Made by a program: the position numbers and the translations under genes. This document shows, piece after piece, positions 15,829 through 24,742 of a stretch of DNA of 64,000 nucleotides; positions within the stretch are counted from its first letter, which is position 1, and every line of letters starts with the position of its first letter. The notes below the pieces were generated by a model. It was given only the letters and a program-made list of their open reading frames with translations. It did no database searches and was not told where the DNA came from. Source of the DNA: Sediminicola arcticus (GTDB taxonomy: Bacteria; Bacteroidota; Bacteroidia; Flavobacteriales; Flavobacteriaceae). The DNA lies in assembly GCF_040566695.1 (NCBI RefSeq), contig NZ_JBEXAE010000001.1, forward strand, positions 186,001 through 250,000. Direction: 5' to 3'.

Positions 15829-16929
15829 ATGTTACTACGTTTTTTTATTCGCTGCTCTGGAGCAGACTCCTCCATTCTAAGTACCTGCTCCCCAGGGGAA
15901 CAAAACAAATATGCCGGCATTGGCGCCACCGTTTTCTTTACCGCCCTCATGGCCTTCATTGCCAGTGGCTATGCCCTTTATACCGTTTTTGACAACATGT
16001 ATATGGCTATTGCGTTTGGACTCATATGGGGTCTGCTCATCTTTAATCTGGACCGTTTTATCGTCTCCACCATCAAAAAGACAGGTAACCTAAAAAACGA
16101 GTTTTTGCAGGCTACCCCTAGAATACTTCTAGCAATCATAATAGCGGTGGTCATCTCCAAGCCCTTGGAAATGAAAATCTTTGAAAAAGAGATCAACCAG
16201 GTGCTTTTGCAACAAAAAAACGAACTGACCCTGGCCAACAAGGACCAAATTGCCCTTCAGTACAATCCCAAAATTGCCGAGCTACAGCAGAACATCATCG
16301 GCCTAAAAAATGAAATCGCGATTAAGGAAACAGAAACCAACGCCCTATACGATACCTATATTTCCGAAGCGGAAGGCACCGCAGGCACCAAGCTTTTGGG
16401 AAAAGGGCCCGTGTACAAGGAGAAAAGGGAAAAACACGATGCTGCTCTGGCAGAATTGCAGCAGCTAAAAACAACGAATACCGAAAAAATAAGGGATCTA
16501 GAAATCCAAATAAGTAGCTTGGAAGTGGCCTACACGGATCAGGTGAATGGTTCACAGCCGCTAATAGACGGCTTTGACGGTCTCATGGCTCGTATCAGCG
16601 CTCTGGACGAACTCCCTTGGTTTCCATCGTTCTTTATATTTCTCCTGTTTCTGGCCATTGAAACCTCACCCATTATCGTAAAACTACTTTCTCCCAGAGG
16701 TCCTTACGATTATAAATTGGAGGACGAGGAAAGTGCCGTTAAAACATGGGCCAGCCAAAAGGTTGAACAACGAAAACTCTTATTTAATACCGATACGGCA
16801 CTCAATAAACAAGTCTATGACGACCTTTCCAAGGAAGAGGAAATGTATAGGTACAAGAAGAAAAAAGCGGAGGAACTCCTCAAGCTCCAAGCGGATGCCT
16901 TTCATAAATTGCAGATAAAAAACTTATAG
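15829..16929 (+). CDS. DUF4407 membrane protein
   Basis: The N-terminal ~130 residues hold four hydrophobic helices, including GIGATVFFTALMAFIASGY and IAFGLIWGLLIFNLDRF. A cytoplasmic or periplasmic coiled coil follows (about residues 115-245, many E/K/Q heptads), then a fourth-to-fifth helix (FFIFLLFLAIETSPIIVKL) and a charged C-terminal coiled coil. This is the DUF4407 architecture; function unknown. The start ATG at 15829 precedes the family-like MLLRFFIRCSGAD. It is separated from the BlaR1-like gene by a terminator, so it is probably transcribed on its own. Confidence 0.85.
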   Translation: MLLRFFIRCSGADSSILSTCSPGEQNKYAGIGATVFFTALMAFIASGYALYTVFDNMYMAIAFGLIWGLLIFNLDRFIVSTIKKTGNLKNEFLQATPRILLAIIIAVVISKPLEMKIFEKEINQVLLQQKNELTLANKDQIALQYNPKIAELQQNIIGLKNEIAIKETETNALYDTYISEAEGTAGTKLLGKGPVYKEKREKHDAALAELQQLKTTNTEKIRDLEIQISSLEVAYTDQVNGSQPLIDGFDGLMARISALDELPWFPSFFIFLLFLAIETSPIIVKLLSPRGPYDYKLEDEESAVKTWASQKVEQRKLLFNTDTALNKQVYDDLSKEEEMYRYKKKKAEELLKLQADAFHKLQIKNL

Positions 16930-17053
16930 GCAACCTGCACTCCTTAATGATAGAGCTATGCTTTTGTGCTTCCTATGGAATAAAACACTTTTCAGCATAA
17001 AGTTTTGGTGTCATTATTGGTAATCCTAACTATGACCAAAAAGAGATGCTAAA

Positions 17054-17093
17054 TTTAAAAGGCTTTTTCACATACATGAAAAAGCCTTTTAAA
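17054..17093. terminator. bidirectional terminator
   Basis: A perfect 17-bp stem, TTTAAAAGGCTTTTTCA and its complement, around a 6-base loop. It lies between convergent genes and can serve both strands. Confidence 0.85.
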
Positions 17094-17111
17094 ATACAAT
17101 TAGTTGTATAA

Positions 17112-17924
17112 TTAACAACCCATTAACCCAAAGGAAAGCACCAAGACTTGATCAACTTTTTCGCCTTTAGCATTTTCGGCTGGTAGCCATTTTCTAAGTG
17201 TTCGGCTGATTAGCTCAATCATCTTTTTATCAACTGCAGGGAAATTTGATGATCTATCCAGTGAAACATTTTCTATTGTCCCATTCTTGGTTACCGTAAA
17301 AAACAGCTTAGCCGGCTGAAGTTTGTCCTCTACTACATTAACTCTACTTTCCTTGCTATTTTCTTTGAGAAATTCCATTAGTGAATCCTTGCCATTGATA
17401 TAATAAGCTTGCTTTTCCGGAACAATCGTTAGATGAGGCGTCCAATAACTCTCTTCCAATTCTCCGGTATACCTATTCTTCTGCATTACATCAGCTCTTA
17501 TCTTAAGGTTGGTGGAATAATCGGAAGATTGTAGGAGTTTTAACTGAGCGGAAGTTAATTTAGCACTGTTTCCAGATTCACGAATATCTGATTCCCTATC
17601 ATTTTCGATAATAATGACCTCCACAAATTTGTAAGACAAAATCCGTTTAGCATCATCTTCTTCCATAAAATCAGCAAAAGATGTAAAATTATTTAGATCT
17701 CCCTTTTTAATGGGACCGAACCTTGGACCTACATCATAAATAAAATTTGAAAAGATCCTATTTTCCAAATTCTGCGAGGGTCCTAGATTGCTAACTAGAT
17801 TTAGGTTATCCGGGATTTTTATTTTATTTGATTCTGAACTATCTCTGTGAACAAATCCAAAAGCCATAAAACTCAGGATAATTATTGAGGCACATAAAAC
17901 TAGAATGTTCTTTTTCACAACCAT
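17112..17924 (-). CDS. TonB C-terminal-like membrane-anchored protein
   Basis: A single N-terminal membrane helix (about residues 6-24) is followed by ~180 residues of unassigned sequence and a C-terminal domain resembling TonB: LFFTVTKNGTIENVSLDRSS then RTLRKWLPAENAKGEKVDQVL. This is the small beta-alpha-beta fold that TonB-like proteins use to contact receptors. There is no proline-rich linker, so it may not transduce energy. It is divergent from a membrane-bound winged-helix regulator 127 bp away, a recurring pairing in Flavobacteria, which suggests it is that regulator's target or partner. A -7 box lies 22 bp before the start. Confidence 0.7.
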   Translation of the reverse strand: MVVKKNILVLCASIIILSFMAFGFVHRDSSESNKIKIPDNLNLVSNLGPSQNLENRIFSNFIYDVGPRFGPIKKGDLNNFTSFADFMEEDDAKRILSYKFVEVIIIENDRESDIRESGNSAKLTSAQLKLLQSSDYSTNLKIRADVMQKNRYTGELEESYWTPHLTIVPEKQAYYINGKDSLMEFLKENSKESRVNVVEDKLQPAKLFFTVTKNGTIENVSLDRSSNFPAVDKKMIELISRTLRKWLPAENAKGEKVDQVLVLSFGLMGC

Positions 17925-17946
17925 TAATTCAAGGATTAATATGTAT

Positions 17947-17954
17947 CAAATCTA
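17947..17954 (-). promoter_or_regulatory. -7 box TAGATTTG for the TonB-like gene
   Basis: Exact match to TAnnTTTG on the minus strand, 22 bp upstream of the start at 17924, a normal distance. Confidence 0.5.
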
Positions 17955-18039
17955 TTATGCATTGAGCCTTCTACAACCGTATCAAATGTAAAATAATGTA
18001 AATTTTATGTAAAACATTGAACTTTGTCACGTAATGGAA

Positions 18040-18047
18040 TAGTTTTG
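18040..18047 (+). promoter_or_regulatory. -7 box TAGTTTTG very close to the start codon
   Basis: Exact match to TAnnTTTG, only 4 bp from the ATG at 18052. A TTG lies 20 bases upstream. If used, transcription would begin at about the start codon, giving a leaderless mRNA. Confidence 0.4.
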
Positions 18048-18051
18048 TGAA

Positions 18052-18912
18052 ATGCACCCAAGACTTTTTAAAATCTTAGGCTTCACTTTTGTCTGTTTCT
18101 TGCTTTTCATCGCAAGAACAAATGCCCAAGATACCACTGATGATAAACAAATTGTAATATCTCTGAGGATGATAGGACATCAAATTCTACTCAGTTCACA
18201 GGACAGTACCTCTCGTGTATTGCCGATCATAAAAGAAAATGGTTTCTATAGAATTCAATTCGAAAATGAATTTGAATTCAACCCAGAAGATCTGGTTTCA
18301 ACTATTGATAGCCTTGTTAAGCAAACTGGATTGGCAAATAGCTATATCGTAGAGGTAGAGGACTGCGCAACGAAGGAAGTGATCTATAGTTTTAAGGTGG
18401 ACGAGGTCATGAAATCGGACATAATTCCTTGTAAATCAAGAATTCAACCCAAATCCTGTTATAGCCTTTTATTTACTTTGATAGAAACAAACCGGACAGA
18501 TGTAGTGACAAGTCAGTTGAATTATATATTTGTTGTTTTTATACTTCTCGCACTAATCACTTTGGGGTTATTTTTTCTTTGGAAAAGAAGGAAAACACCG
18601 GCGATCGACCCTAATTTGATCCCTTTGGGCGCGTACCATTTTGACAAACGAAATACAAAGCTTTTGATTGAACATCAAAAAATAGAATTAACAAGTAAAG
18701 AAGCCGATCTTCTTCTTTTACTTTATAACGCAGCTAACACAACCGTTGAAAGAGAGGTTATTCTAAAAATGGTTTGGGGAGACGAAGGCTATTATGTGGG
18801 CAGAACCCTTGATGTTTTTATTTCGAAATTAAGGAAGAAACTTGAATATGATTCAAAAGTGAAAATCGTAAATATTCGTGGGGTAGGCTACAAACTTGTA
18901 ATGGATATTTAG
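18052..18912 (+). CDS. membrane-bound winged-helix regulator with C-terminal DNA-binding domain
   Basis: A signal peptide (residues 1-26, ending ARTNAQ) leads an extracytoplasmic sensor domain of ~130 residues with several Cys, then a membrane helix at 158-177 (IFVVFILLALITLGLFFLW). The cytoplasmic end (190-286) is an OmpR/PhoB-type winged helix: ELTSKEADLLLLLYNA, then GRTLDVFISKLRKKL and IVNIRGVGYKLV. The topology is the reverse of ToxR, whose DNA-binding domain is N-terminal. It is a one-component system, periplasmic signal to gene control, and probably acts on the divergent TonB-like gene and itself. Ligand unknown. Confidence 0.85.
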   Translation: MHPRLFKILGFTFVCFLLFIARTNAQDTTDDKQIVISLRMIGHQILLSSQDSTSRVLPIIKENGFYRIQFENEFEFNPEDLVSTIDSLVKQTGLANSYIVEVEDCATKEVIYSFKVDEVMKSDIIPCKSRIQPKSCYSLLFTLIETNRTDVVTSQLNYIFVVFILLALITLGLFFLWKRRKTPAIDPNLIPLGAYHFDKRNTKLLIEHQKIELTSKEADLLLLLYNAANTTVEREVILKMVWGDEGYYVGRTLDVFISKLRKKLEYDSKVKIVNIRGVGYKLVMDI

Positions 18913-19248
18913 ACTTATGTGCTGGAATTGGGGTTAATGTCGAGGTGCCTTTGCACCAATGTATTCGGTATAGCGCTTACCGATATCTTGCTTTTCATGG
19001 GTTTTTAATTTTAGTTATACACAAAAATACTACGCTTGGTAAATTAAAAAAATTCATCAACTATTAATTTCCCTTTTTCCTTAAACCAATGGTGACCTAG
19101 ATGGGTTAATATTTAAGCTGACCCTTATTTTTGACAAATCTTGGAATCATTAAATACAGCTTTTGTCCACGACAGTAAAGCATAGAACAGCCTTCTGATG
19201 GGAACTACAGATACAACCCATACTACCATTGCTAATGGTACGTATTGG
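18913..19248. other. intergenic stretch with small hairpins
   Basis: GGTGCCTTTGCACC (18951-18964) is a short hairpin, and CGGTA/TACCG a few bases later is another. The word GCGCTTACCGATATCTTGC is faintly like the palindromic element at 13297-13414. Near 19140-19240 the minus strand is open over about 38 codons (AMVVWVVSVVPIRRLFYAL), which may be a membrane-protein relic, but I cannot name it. Confidence 0.35.
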
Positions 19249-20211
19249 CTACTTAATTTTTTGTGTATTTTTCAAGAAAGCAATAACTGGCGCTAGGCTT
19301 TCCATAGGACTTTCCTCCATGGGAGTATGACCTGTACCCTCCAATACAACTAATTTATTATGTGGCAAATACGCATGAAACTTATAGGCACTCTCCACTG
19401 GGATTAATAAATCATTCGCTCCCCATAGTATAAGCGTTGGCTGCTGAATGTTTTTGATATTCGTATACGCACTCTCATCCTTTGACATGCTAAATCTATC
19501 TACGAAGGCTTGACGATTACCCTCTTTTAGGGTGAGTTCAAAGTACCTTTCCACTAATGAATCAGTAACTTTTGAGGTGTCAAAATACACATTTTCAACA
19601 CTGGCTCTCACTAAAAAACGTGGCGTTATAAAGGTAAATACCTTGTTAAGCAGGGGTATTTTAGCCAATTCAAAGGCTATTGGGGTACTCTTTGAAGTTT
19701 TGGGATATCCTGCTGCATCTATTAAAATCAATTTTTCAACCATGTCTGGTCGTTCTAGGGTATAGTTCCACGCTATCTCTCCCCCTAAGGAATTGCCAGC
19801 CAGCACACATTGTTTAATCCCCAAAGCTGTCAAAAAATCCTTAATGAATTCTGTATAATGCGTCATGGAATAGTTCCGATCCATAAACGGACCTGTTAAG
19901 CCATACGCAGGAAGATCCATTCTAACCACTCGATTGGTACTCTTCAAGCTATTGGACCATGCGTCATAGGTGTGTAAACTTGATGCTGTGCCGTGTAGGA
20001 GTACGATTGGAATAGAGTCGGCTTGGTTTCCCTCGTCTCTGTAATGAACATCCAATCCTTTCACAGAAATAAAGGATGAATTTGAATTGGCGTACTTCTT
20101 CTTTAATTCCTCCAACGGAATATCTCCATGACCAAAGAGGATAATCATACCCAAAATGAACAGTACTATAAAAATTAAAATACGATTTAAGACAGGCACA
20201 AAACGCTTCAT
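19249..20211 (-). CDS. alpha/beta hydrolase with N-terminal membrane anchor
   Basis: Residues 8-27 form an uncleaved signal anchor (ILIFIVLFILGMIILFG). The hydrolase core shows the oxyanion motif LLHGTASS, the nucleophile elbow GNSLGGEIAW (Ser in G-x-S-x-G), an Asp in ILWGANDLLIP and the catalytic His in EGTGHTPMEESP. About 320 residues is normal for the family. The active site probably faces the periplasm. It overlaps the GMC oxidoreductase gene by 4 bp (20208-20211), so the two are translationally coupled and likely act on related substrates. The substrate is unknown. Confidence 0.85.
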   Translation of the reverse strand: MKRFVPVLNRILIFIVLFILGMIILFGHGDIPLEELKKKYANSNSSFISVKGLDVHYRDEGNQADSIPIVLLHGTASSLHTYDAWSNSLKSTNRVVRMDLPAYGLTGPFMDRNYSMTHYTEFIKDFLTALGIKQCVLAGNSLGGEIAWNYTLERPDMVEKLILIDAAGYPKTSKSTPIAFELAKIPLLNKVFTFITPRFLVRASVENVYFDTSKVTDSLVERYFELTLKEGNRQAFVDRFSMSKDESAYTNIKNIQQPTLILWGANDLLIPVESAYKFHAYLPHNKLVVLEGTGHTPMEESPMESLAPVIAFLKNTQKIK

Positions 20212-21860
20212 TGGCCTGCAACGTTTGAAACGTATGTGCTGCTTCCGGCGGAAAAAGAAGTCCTATATACCTTCATTGGCTCAGAATGACCTAAGTCATT
20301 TTTATGGGGTATTTGATCCATAGCTCGTTCTGCAATAGCTGTTATTGTTAAGGATGGATTAACCCCTGGATTTGCAGAAATCATAGAACCATCAATGACA
20401 TACAGATTGGTATACCCAAAAACCTTATTATCCTTATCAATCACACCTGTGCTTTGATCCTTACCCATAACGGCACCACCTAAAATATGGGCTGTAGAAG
20501 GTATTCCTGCCAATGTTTCTAACGCAAAGGAGGTGCTTACCCCTTTAATGGCTTCGCTGTAGGCCTTCACCAATTTTATAGATTCAGGGATAAAGGGTGT
20601 GGGAGCCTTACCTTTAGTTACCGTTGAAGTCATTTGCCCCAAGGAATTTCTTTTAAACTTTAAGGTGCTATCAAGGGTTTGCATAAAAAGTAAAACAACG
20701 GTATTTTTTGCCCACCCATTAACAAAATATATTTTGAAATAATCAACGGGATGTTTTAGGAATTTAAGCAGTATTTTAAAAAGACGGGATATCACATTGG
20801 ATCCTGTTACATAGGGCAAATGAGCCAGCTTCCATGCATCGGATCCCTCACCATATCTGCAAATTTCGAGATGGCTGTTTTCGTCTGTATCAAGTATGCT
20901 TCCTATAGCAACACCTTTCGAATAGTTTTTCTCTTTTTCCAACCCAGTAACACTAACCAATGTTTCATTATTACTCCGGATATCTTCCCCGAGCTTATCT
21001 GATAAATTGGGGAGTGACTTCATTTTAAGCTTCAGTAGTAATTTTACCGTACCCAAAACTCCGCCTGAGAAAATCACAGCCTTCGTTTTTATATTTTTAC
21101 GTTTGCTGAAAAATTTTGTGCTGCTTTTTAACCAAACTTCGTAACCCTCAGAACCGTCAGCATTGCCTATAGGTTCTACATCATACACCTCATTTTCTGC
21201 GAGTATTTCTGCACCATTTCTTTGAGCGAGGTAGAGGTAGTTTTTGTCGAGCGTATTTTTCGAATTATGCCTACAACCCGTCATACACGCCCCGCAAAAA
21301 GTACATCCAGAACGTTCTGGCCCTTCCCCATCAAAATAGGGGTCTTTTTGGTTTTCATTTGGTTTTCCGAAAAAAATAGCGACTCGGGTTGCGGAAAATT
21401 TTTTCTGGATATCTAACTTCTCTGCCATTTTTTTTAGTCCCAAATCCCCATCAAATAATATTGGATTTTTTGCTGCTCCCAACATTCTTAAAGCTTCTGC
21501 ATAGTAAGGCTTCAATTCAGTTTCCCAATCGTTTAATTCCTTCCAACTTCCAGAATTAAAAAAAGCGGTTTTAGGTGTAGGTAAGGTGTTGGCATAAACC
21601 AAAGAACCGCCACCAACCCCAGTACCAGAAAGTATCGCGACATGTTTAAAAATGGAAAGTTTCATAATGCCAAAAAAACGCAAATACGGCATCCATAACC
21701 ATTTTTTGAAATTCCAATTGGTTTTAGGGAAGTCTTCAGCCTTGTACCATTTCCCCTTTTCAATTACTAAAACCTTATATCCTTTTTTAGATAATCGTAA
21801 AGCACTGACCGAGCCTCCAAAACCACTCCCTATGATAATATAATCGTACTCCATTTTCAT
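20208..21860 (-). CDS. GMC-family oxidoreductase (cholesterol oxidase-like)
   Basis: An FAD-binding Rossmann motif IIIGSGFGGSVSALRLS lies at residues 6-22, followed by EKGKWY. CTFCGACMTGCRHNSKN near residue 190 is a Cys-rich insert that I recall from cholesterol-oxidase-type GMC enzymes. The C-terminal HILGGAVMG and NLYVIDGSMISANPGVNPS carry the catalytic His-Asn region and the FAD-closing segment. Length 550 fits. It oxidises an alcohol, perhaps a sterol or other lipid, with FAD (substrate inferred only from family). It precedes the coupled alpha/beta hydrolase gene and follows the symporter gene on the same strand. Confidence 0.85.
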   Translation of the reverse strand: MKMEYDYIIIGSGFGGSVSALRLSKKGYKVLVIEKGKWYKAEDFPKTNWNFKKWLWMPYLRFFGIMKLSIFKHVAILSGTGVGGGSLVYANTLPTPKTAFFNSGSWKELNDWETELKPYYAEALRMLGAAKNPILFDGDLGLKKMAEKLDIQKKFSATRVAIFFGKPNENQKDPYFDGEGPERSGCTFCGACMTGCRHNSKNTLDKNYLYLAQRNGAEILAENEVYDVEPIGNADGSEGYEVWLKSSTKFFSKRKNIKTKAVIFSGGVLGTVKLLLKLKMKSLPNLSDKLGEDIRSNNETLVSVTGLEKEKNYSKGVAIGSILDTDENSHLEICRYGEGSDAWKLAHLPYVTGSNVISRLFKILLKFLKHPVDYFKIYFVNGWAKNTVVLLFMQTLDSTLKFKRNSLGQMTSTVTKGKAPTPFIPESIKLVKAYSEAIKGVSTSFALETLAGIPSTAHILGGAVMGKDQSTGVIDKDNKVFGYTNLYVIDGSMISANPGVNPSLTITAIAERAMDQIPHKNDLGHSEPMKVYRTSFSAGSSTYVSNVAGQ

Positions 21861-21890
21861 TTAGCATTACAGATAACTATCCGCAACTAT

Positions 21891-23543
21891 TTATTTCGCA
21901 AAGTAGATATAAATACTAACCACAATGGTACAAATGGCTATGCCTACAATCTTTATGTGTTTATAAGGAACAATGTCCACTTGTTTTGTATACTCAAGCT
22001 CAAAGGGAGTTTCCCGTGGTTTGAAATACCCTATGACCAACATAATGATTACATTGGTTAAAAACAAGATGGCCATTATATGTAGGTAATGTGGGTAGGC
22101 ATCCGCTTCCACTAATTTTAGGGCTGCAGGATCTATAACCCCAGATGCTTTTGCAGCAGCAAGAGCGCTTTCCTTCATATTGGGTCCAAGCCAAAACTGA
22201 CTAAATATATATAAAATAGACCCTGAAAAAATACCGATTTTTGCGGCAATGGCAGGTACTCGTTTGGTTAAATAGCCCACTACGATTATGGTAAAAATTG
22301 GAATACTGTAGATCCCGTTTATTTCCTGTAAGTAATTGAAAAGACTTCCTGCATTGGCGATCAACGGAGCAATAAACATGGCTGCCAGTGCCAAGATAAT
22401 ACCAAATATTTTACCGTATTTAACAACGGTTTTTTCAGGAGCATCTTGGTTTATGTGTTGTTTATAAATATCAATCCCAAATAAGGTGACAGAGCTATTG
22501 AGCACACTATTAAAGGAACTCAATATGGCTCCAAAGAGAACTGCGGCAAAAAATCCGACCATAGGTTTTGGCAACACGGCACGCACCAATTCTGGATACG
22601 CAAGATCACTAGTAGCAAGTCCTCCTTCAAAATAATGATAGGCGATCATGCCTGGTAATACTAAAATTAAGGGTCCCAAAATCTTTAAAAATGCGGCCAA
22701 CAACAACCCTTTTTGTCCTTCTGCCAAATTTTTGGCACCCAAAGCACGCTGAATAATCTGTTGGTTGGTACCCCAATAAAATAACTGTACCAACATCATC
22801 CCTGTGAAAATGGTAGAGAAGGGTACTTCTTGCCCTGCATTACCGGTAGAATCAAATCGTTCAGGCTCTGTAGTCATCAATACATTCAAACCATCTAACA
22901 CACTACCGTCCCCTATGGCCATCAATCCAAAAACTGGGATCAATAAACCCCCAGTAAGTAATCCTATGGCATTGATAGAATCCGAAACTGCAACCGCTTT
23001 TAGACCACCAAATACGGCATAAATAGACCCTATAATCCCTATTCCCCAGATACAGATTACCAAGGCGGTAGAATCCGTAACACCCAAGAGTGTAGGCACA
23101 TCAAACATGCCGCTTATAGCTACTGAACCAGAGTAAAGAATTACAGGTAACAATACGACTACATATCCCGTTAAAAATAAGCCCGAAGTAATTGTTTTGG
23201 TGCTTACATCAAACCTTTTTGCTAGAAACTGGGGTACAGTGGTTAGGCCTCCCTTAAGGTATCGTGGCAACAAAAATACGGCCGTTACCACCATGGCGAT
23301 TGCCGCCAAGGTTTCCCAAGCCATTACAGATAGTCCATCTGTATACGCACTTCCGTTTAATCCTACAATTTGCTCTGTAGATAAGTTCGTAAGTAATAAC
23401 GAACCTGCTATAACGCCAGCAGTAAGACTCCTACCTCCTAAAAAATAACCATCAGATGAACTCTCATCTGTTTTCCTTGTGGCGAAATAAGCTATAATAC
23501 CTACTAATGCAGTAAAGCCTACAAAAGATAATATTCCAATCAT
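21891..23543 (-). CDS. sodium:solute symporter (SSS family, vSGLT-like)
   Basis: About 14 hydrophobic helices span the 550 residues, the layout of SSS transporters such as vSGLT (about 540 residues). The signature NLSTEQIVGLNGSAYTDG in the second helix and its loop and the C-terminal helices are family-typical. It imports a small solute, often a sugar, amino or organic acid, with Na+. It lies 30 bp upstream of the GMC gene, so transporter, oxidoreductase and hydrolase probably form one unit for uptake and oxidation of some substrate; that grouping is inference. Confidence 0.9.
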   Translation of the reverse strand: MIGILSFVGFTALVGIIAYFATRKTDESSSDGYFLGGRSLTAGVIAGSLLLTNLSTEQIVGLNGSAYTDGLSVMAWETLAAIAMVVTAVFLLPRYLKGGLTTVPQFLAKRFDVSTKTITSGLFLTGYVVVLLPVILYSGSVAISGMFDVPTLLGVTDSTALVICIWGIGIIGSIYAVFGGLKAVAVSDSINAIGLLTGGLLIPVFGLMAIGDGSVLDGLNVLMTTEPERFDSTGNAGQEVPFSTIFTGMMLVQLFYWGTNQQIIQRALGAKNLAEGQKGLLLAAFLKILGPLILVLPGMIAYHYFEGGLATSDLAYPELVRAVLPKPMVGFFAAVLFGAILSSFNSVLNSSVTLFGIDIYKQHINQDAPEKTVVKYGKIFGIILALAAMFIAPLIANAGSLFNYLQEINGIYSIPIFTIIVVGYLTKRVPAIAAKIGIFSGSILYIFSQFWLGPNMKESALAAAKASGVIDPAALKLVEADAYPHYLHIMAILFLTNVIIMLVIGYFKPRETPFELEYTKQVDIVPYKHIKIVGIAICTIVVSIYIYFAK

Positions 23544-23841
23544 AAGTATTTGTTTAATTTAAGTGGTTTGATTATTACGCATAAATATATTGGATTTTTT
23601 GCACAAATGATGGTTTACTTGGAAAGTATCTAGAATAATAGCAATTTTAGGAGAGACCCGTATAAAACCGTCCCTTGCCCTCAATTATAATCATAAATGG
23701 CCATTTTATATATAAAGGAAAACCCCTGAATAATTAAAAAAATCTTATTATTTGATAAAAAGAAGTTAAATACAGCCCCTTTATACCCTAATCTCTTTAA
23801 GCCTCCTAAAAATAGTCCTAGCTTTGAGAGTAAAAGCACTC

Positions 23842-24702
23842 ATGATAAGATTTGTCCCTCTTTTTCTCCTCGTTATATGTACTAGTTGTTCCAACTATGG
23901 GCAATTGACCTTTGTCACCAAACTACCCCATAAGATCAGTGAAAGTTCAGGGTTAGTTCAAATGAACGACACTACCATTTGGACTATTGAGGATAATGGC
24001 AACAAGGATGAAATTTATCAGGTAGATTTTGAGGGGAAGTTGCTAAATGAACTTAAGGTAAAGAATGCCAAAAACGAAGATTGGGAAGACCTTGCCAAAG
24101 ATGATCAAGGCAATGTTTACATTGCTGATACCGGCAATAATAATAGTGATCGTGAAGATCTGATAATTTACAAAGTACCTAATCCCAACATTGAGCCCGG
24201 AGATAAAATAGAAGCTGAGAAAATCGAATTTTCTTACTCGGACCAAAAAGATTTTTCATCCAAAAAAGAGGAATTGCTGTTTGACTGTGAAGCCATCTTC
24301 TATCGTAACCAGTTCCTATACCTCATCACCAAGAACAGAAGCAGACCTTTTAATGGGGAAGCAAGGGTTTATAAAGTGCCTGCACAAAAAGGAAGTTATA
24401 AAGCTGAATTTATAGGCTCCTTCAAAACCTGTGATGAGCCCAATACCTGTATTGTTACTTCGGCCGACATATCTCCAGACGGCAAAAAAATAGTACTGTT
24501 GGGCTACGGAAAATTATGGGTCTTTACTGATTTCACTTTGGATAACTTCACCAAGGGTAAAATGCAGACCATAGAATTAGGAGCCACCACACAATTGGAA
24601 TCGGTTTCATTTAAACCAAATTCCAATACCTCCTTGCTCCTATCGGACGAAGAAAGGGCAGATACCGGACAAAATTTATATTCCTTTGAGCTGAAGCAAT
24701 AA
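23842..24702 (+). CDS. lipoprotein, beta-propeller-like
   Basis: The N-terminus MIRFVPLFLLVICTSC is a lipoprotein signal with the lipidated Cys at 16; an in-frame TTG at 23824 would add six residues and is less likely. The mature part has recurring short strand motifs: ESSGLVQMNDTTIWTIEDNG, DLAKDDQGNVYIADTGNN and TSADISPDGKKIVLLGYG. They suggest a six- or seven-bladed beta-propeller, similar in style to SdiA-regulated-type proteins, though I cannot confirm the family. Its active site or ligand is unknown. It stands alone, divergent from the symporter gene. Confidence 0.6.
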   Translation: MIRFVPLFLLVICTSCSNYGQLTFVTKLPHKISESSGLVQMNDTTIWTIEDNGNKDEIYQVDFEGKLLNELKVKNAKNEDWEDLAKDDQGNVYIADTGNNNSDREDLIIYKVPNPNIEPGDKIEAEKIEFSYSDQKDFSSKKEELLFDCEAIFYRNQFLYLITKNRSRPFNGEARVYKVPAQKGSYKAEFIGSFKTCDEPNTCIVTSADISPDGKKIVLLGYGKLWVFTDFTLDNFTKGKMQTIELGATTQLESVSFKPNSNTSLLLSDEERADTGQNLYSFELKQ

Positions 24703-24742
24703 GGAACATTGCACTATTAAGGCTGCATTTGATTTTAAGAAA

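Noticed and set aside
19140..19248. Possible membrane-protein remnant after the alpha/beta hydrolase gene
   Set aside because: About 38 codons without start, stop context or family match; too short to support as a pseudogene.
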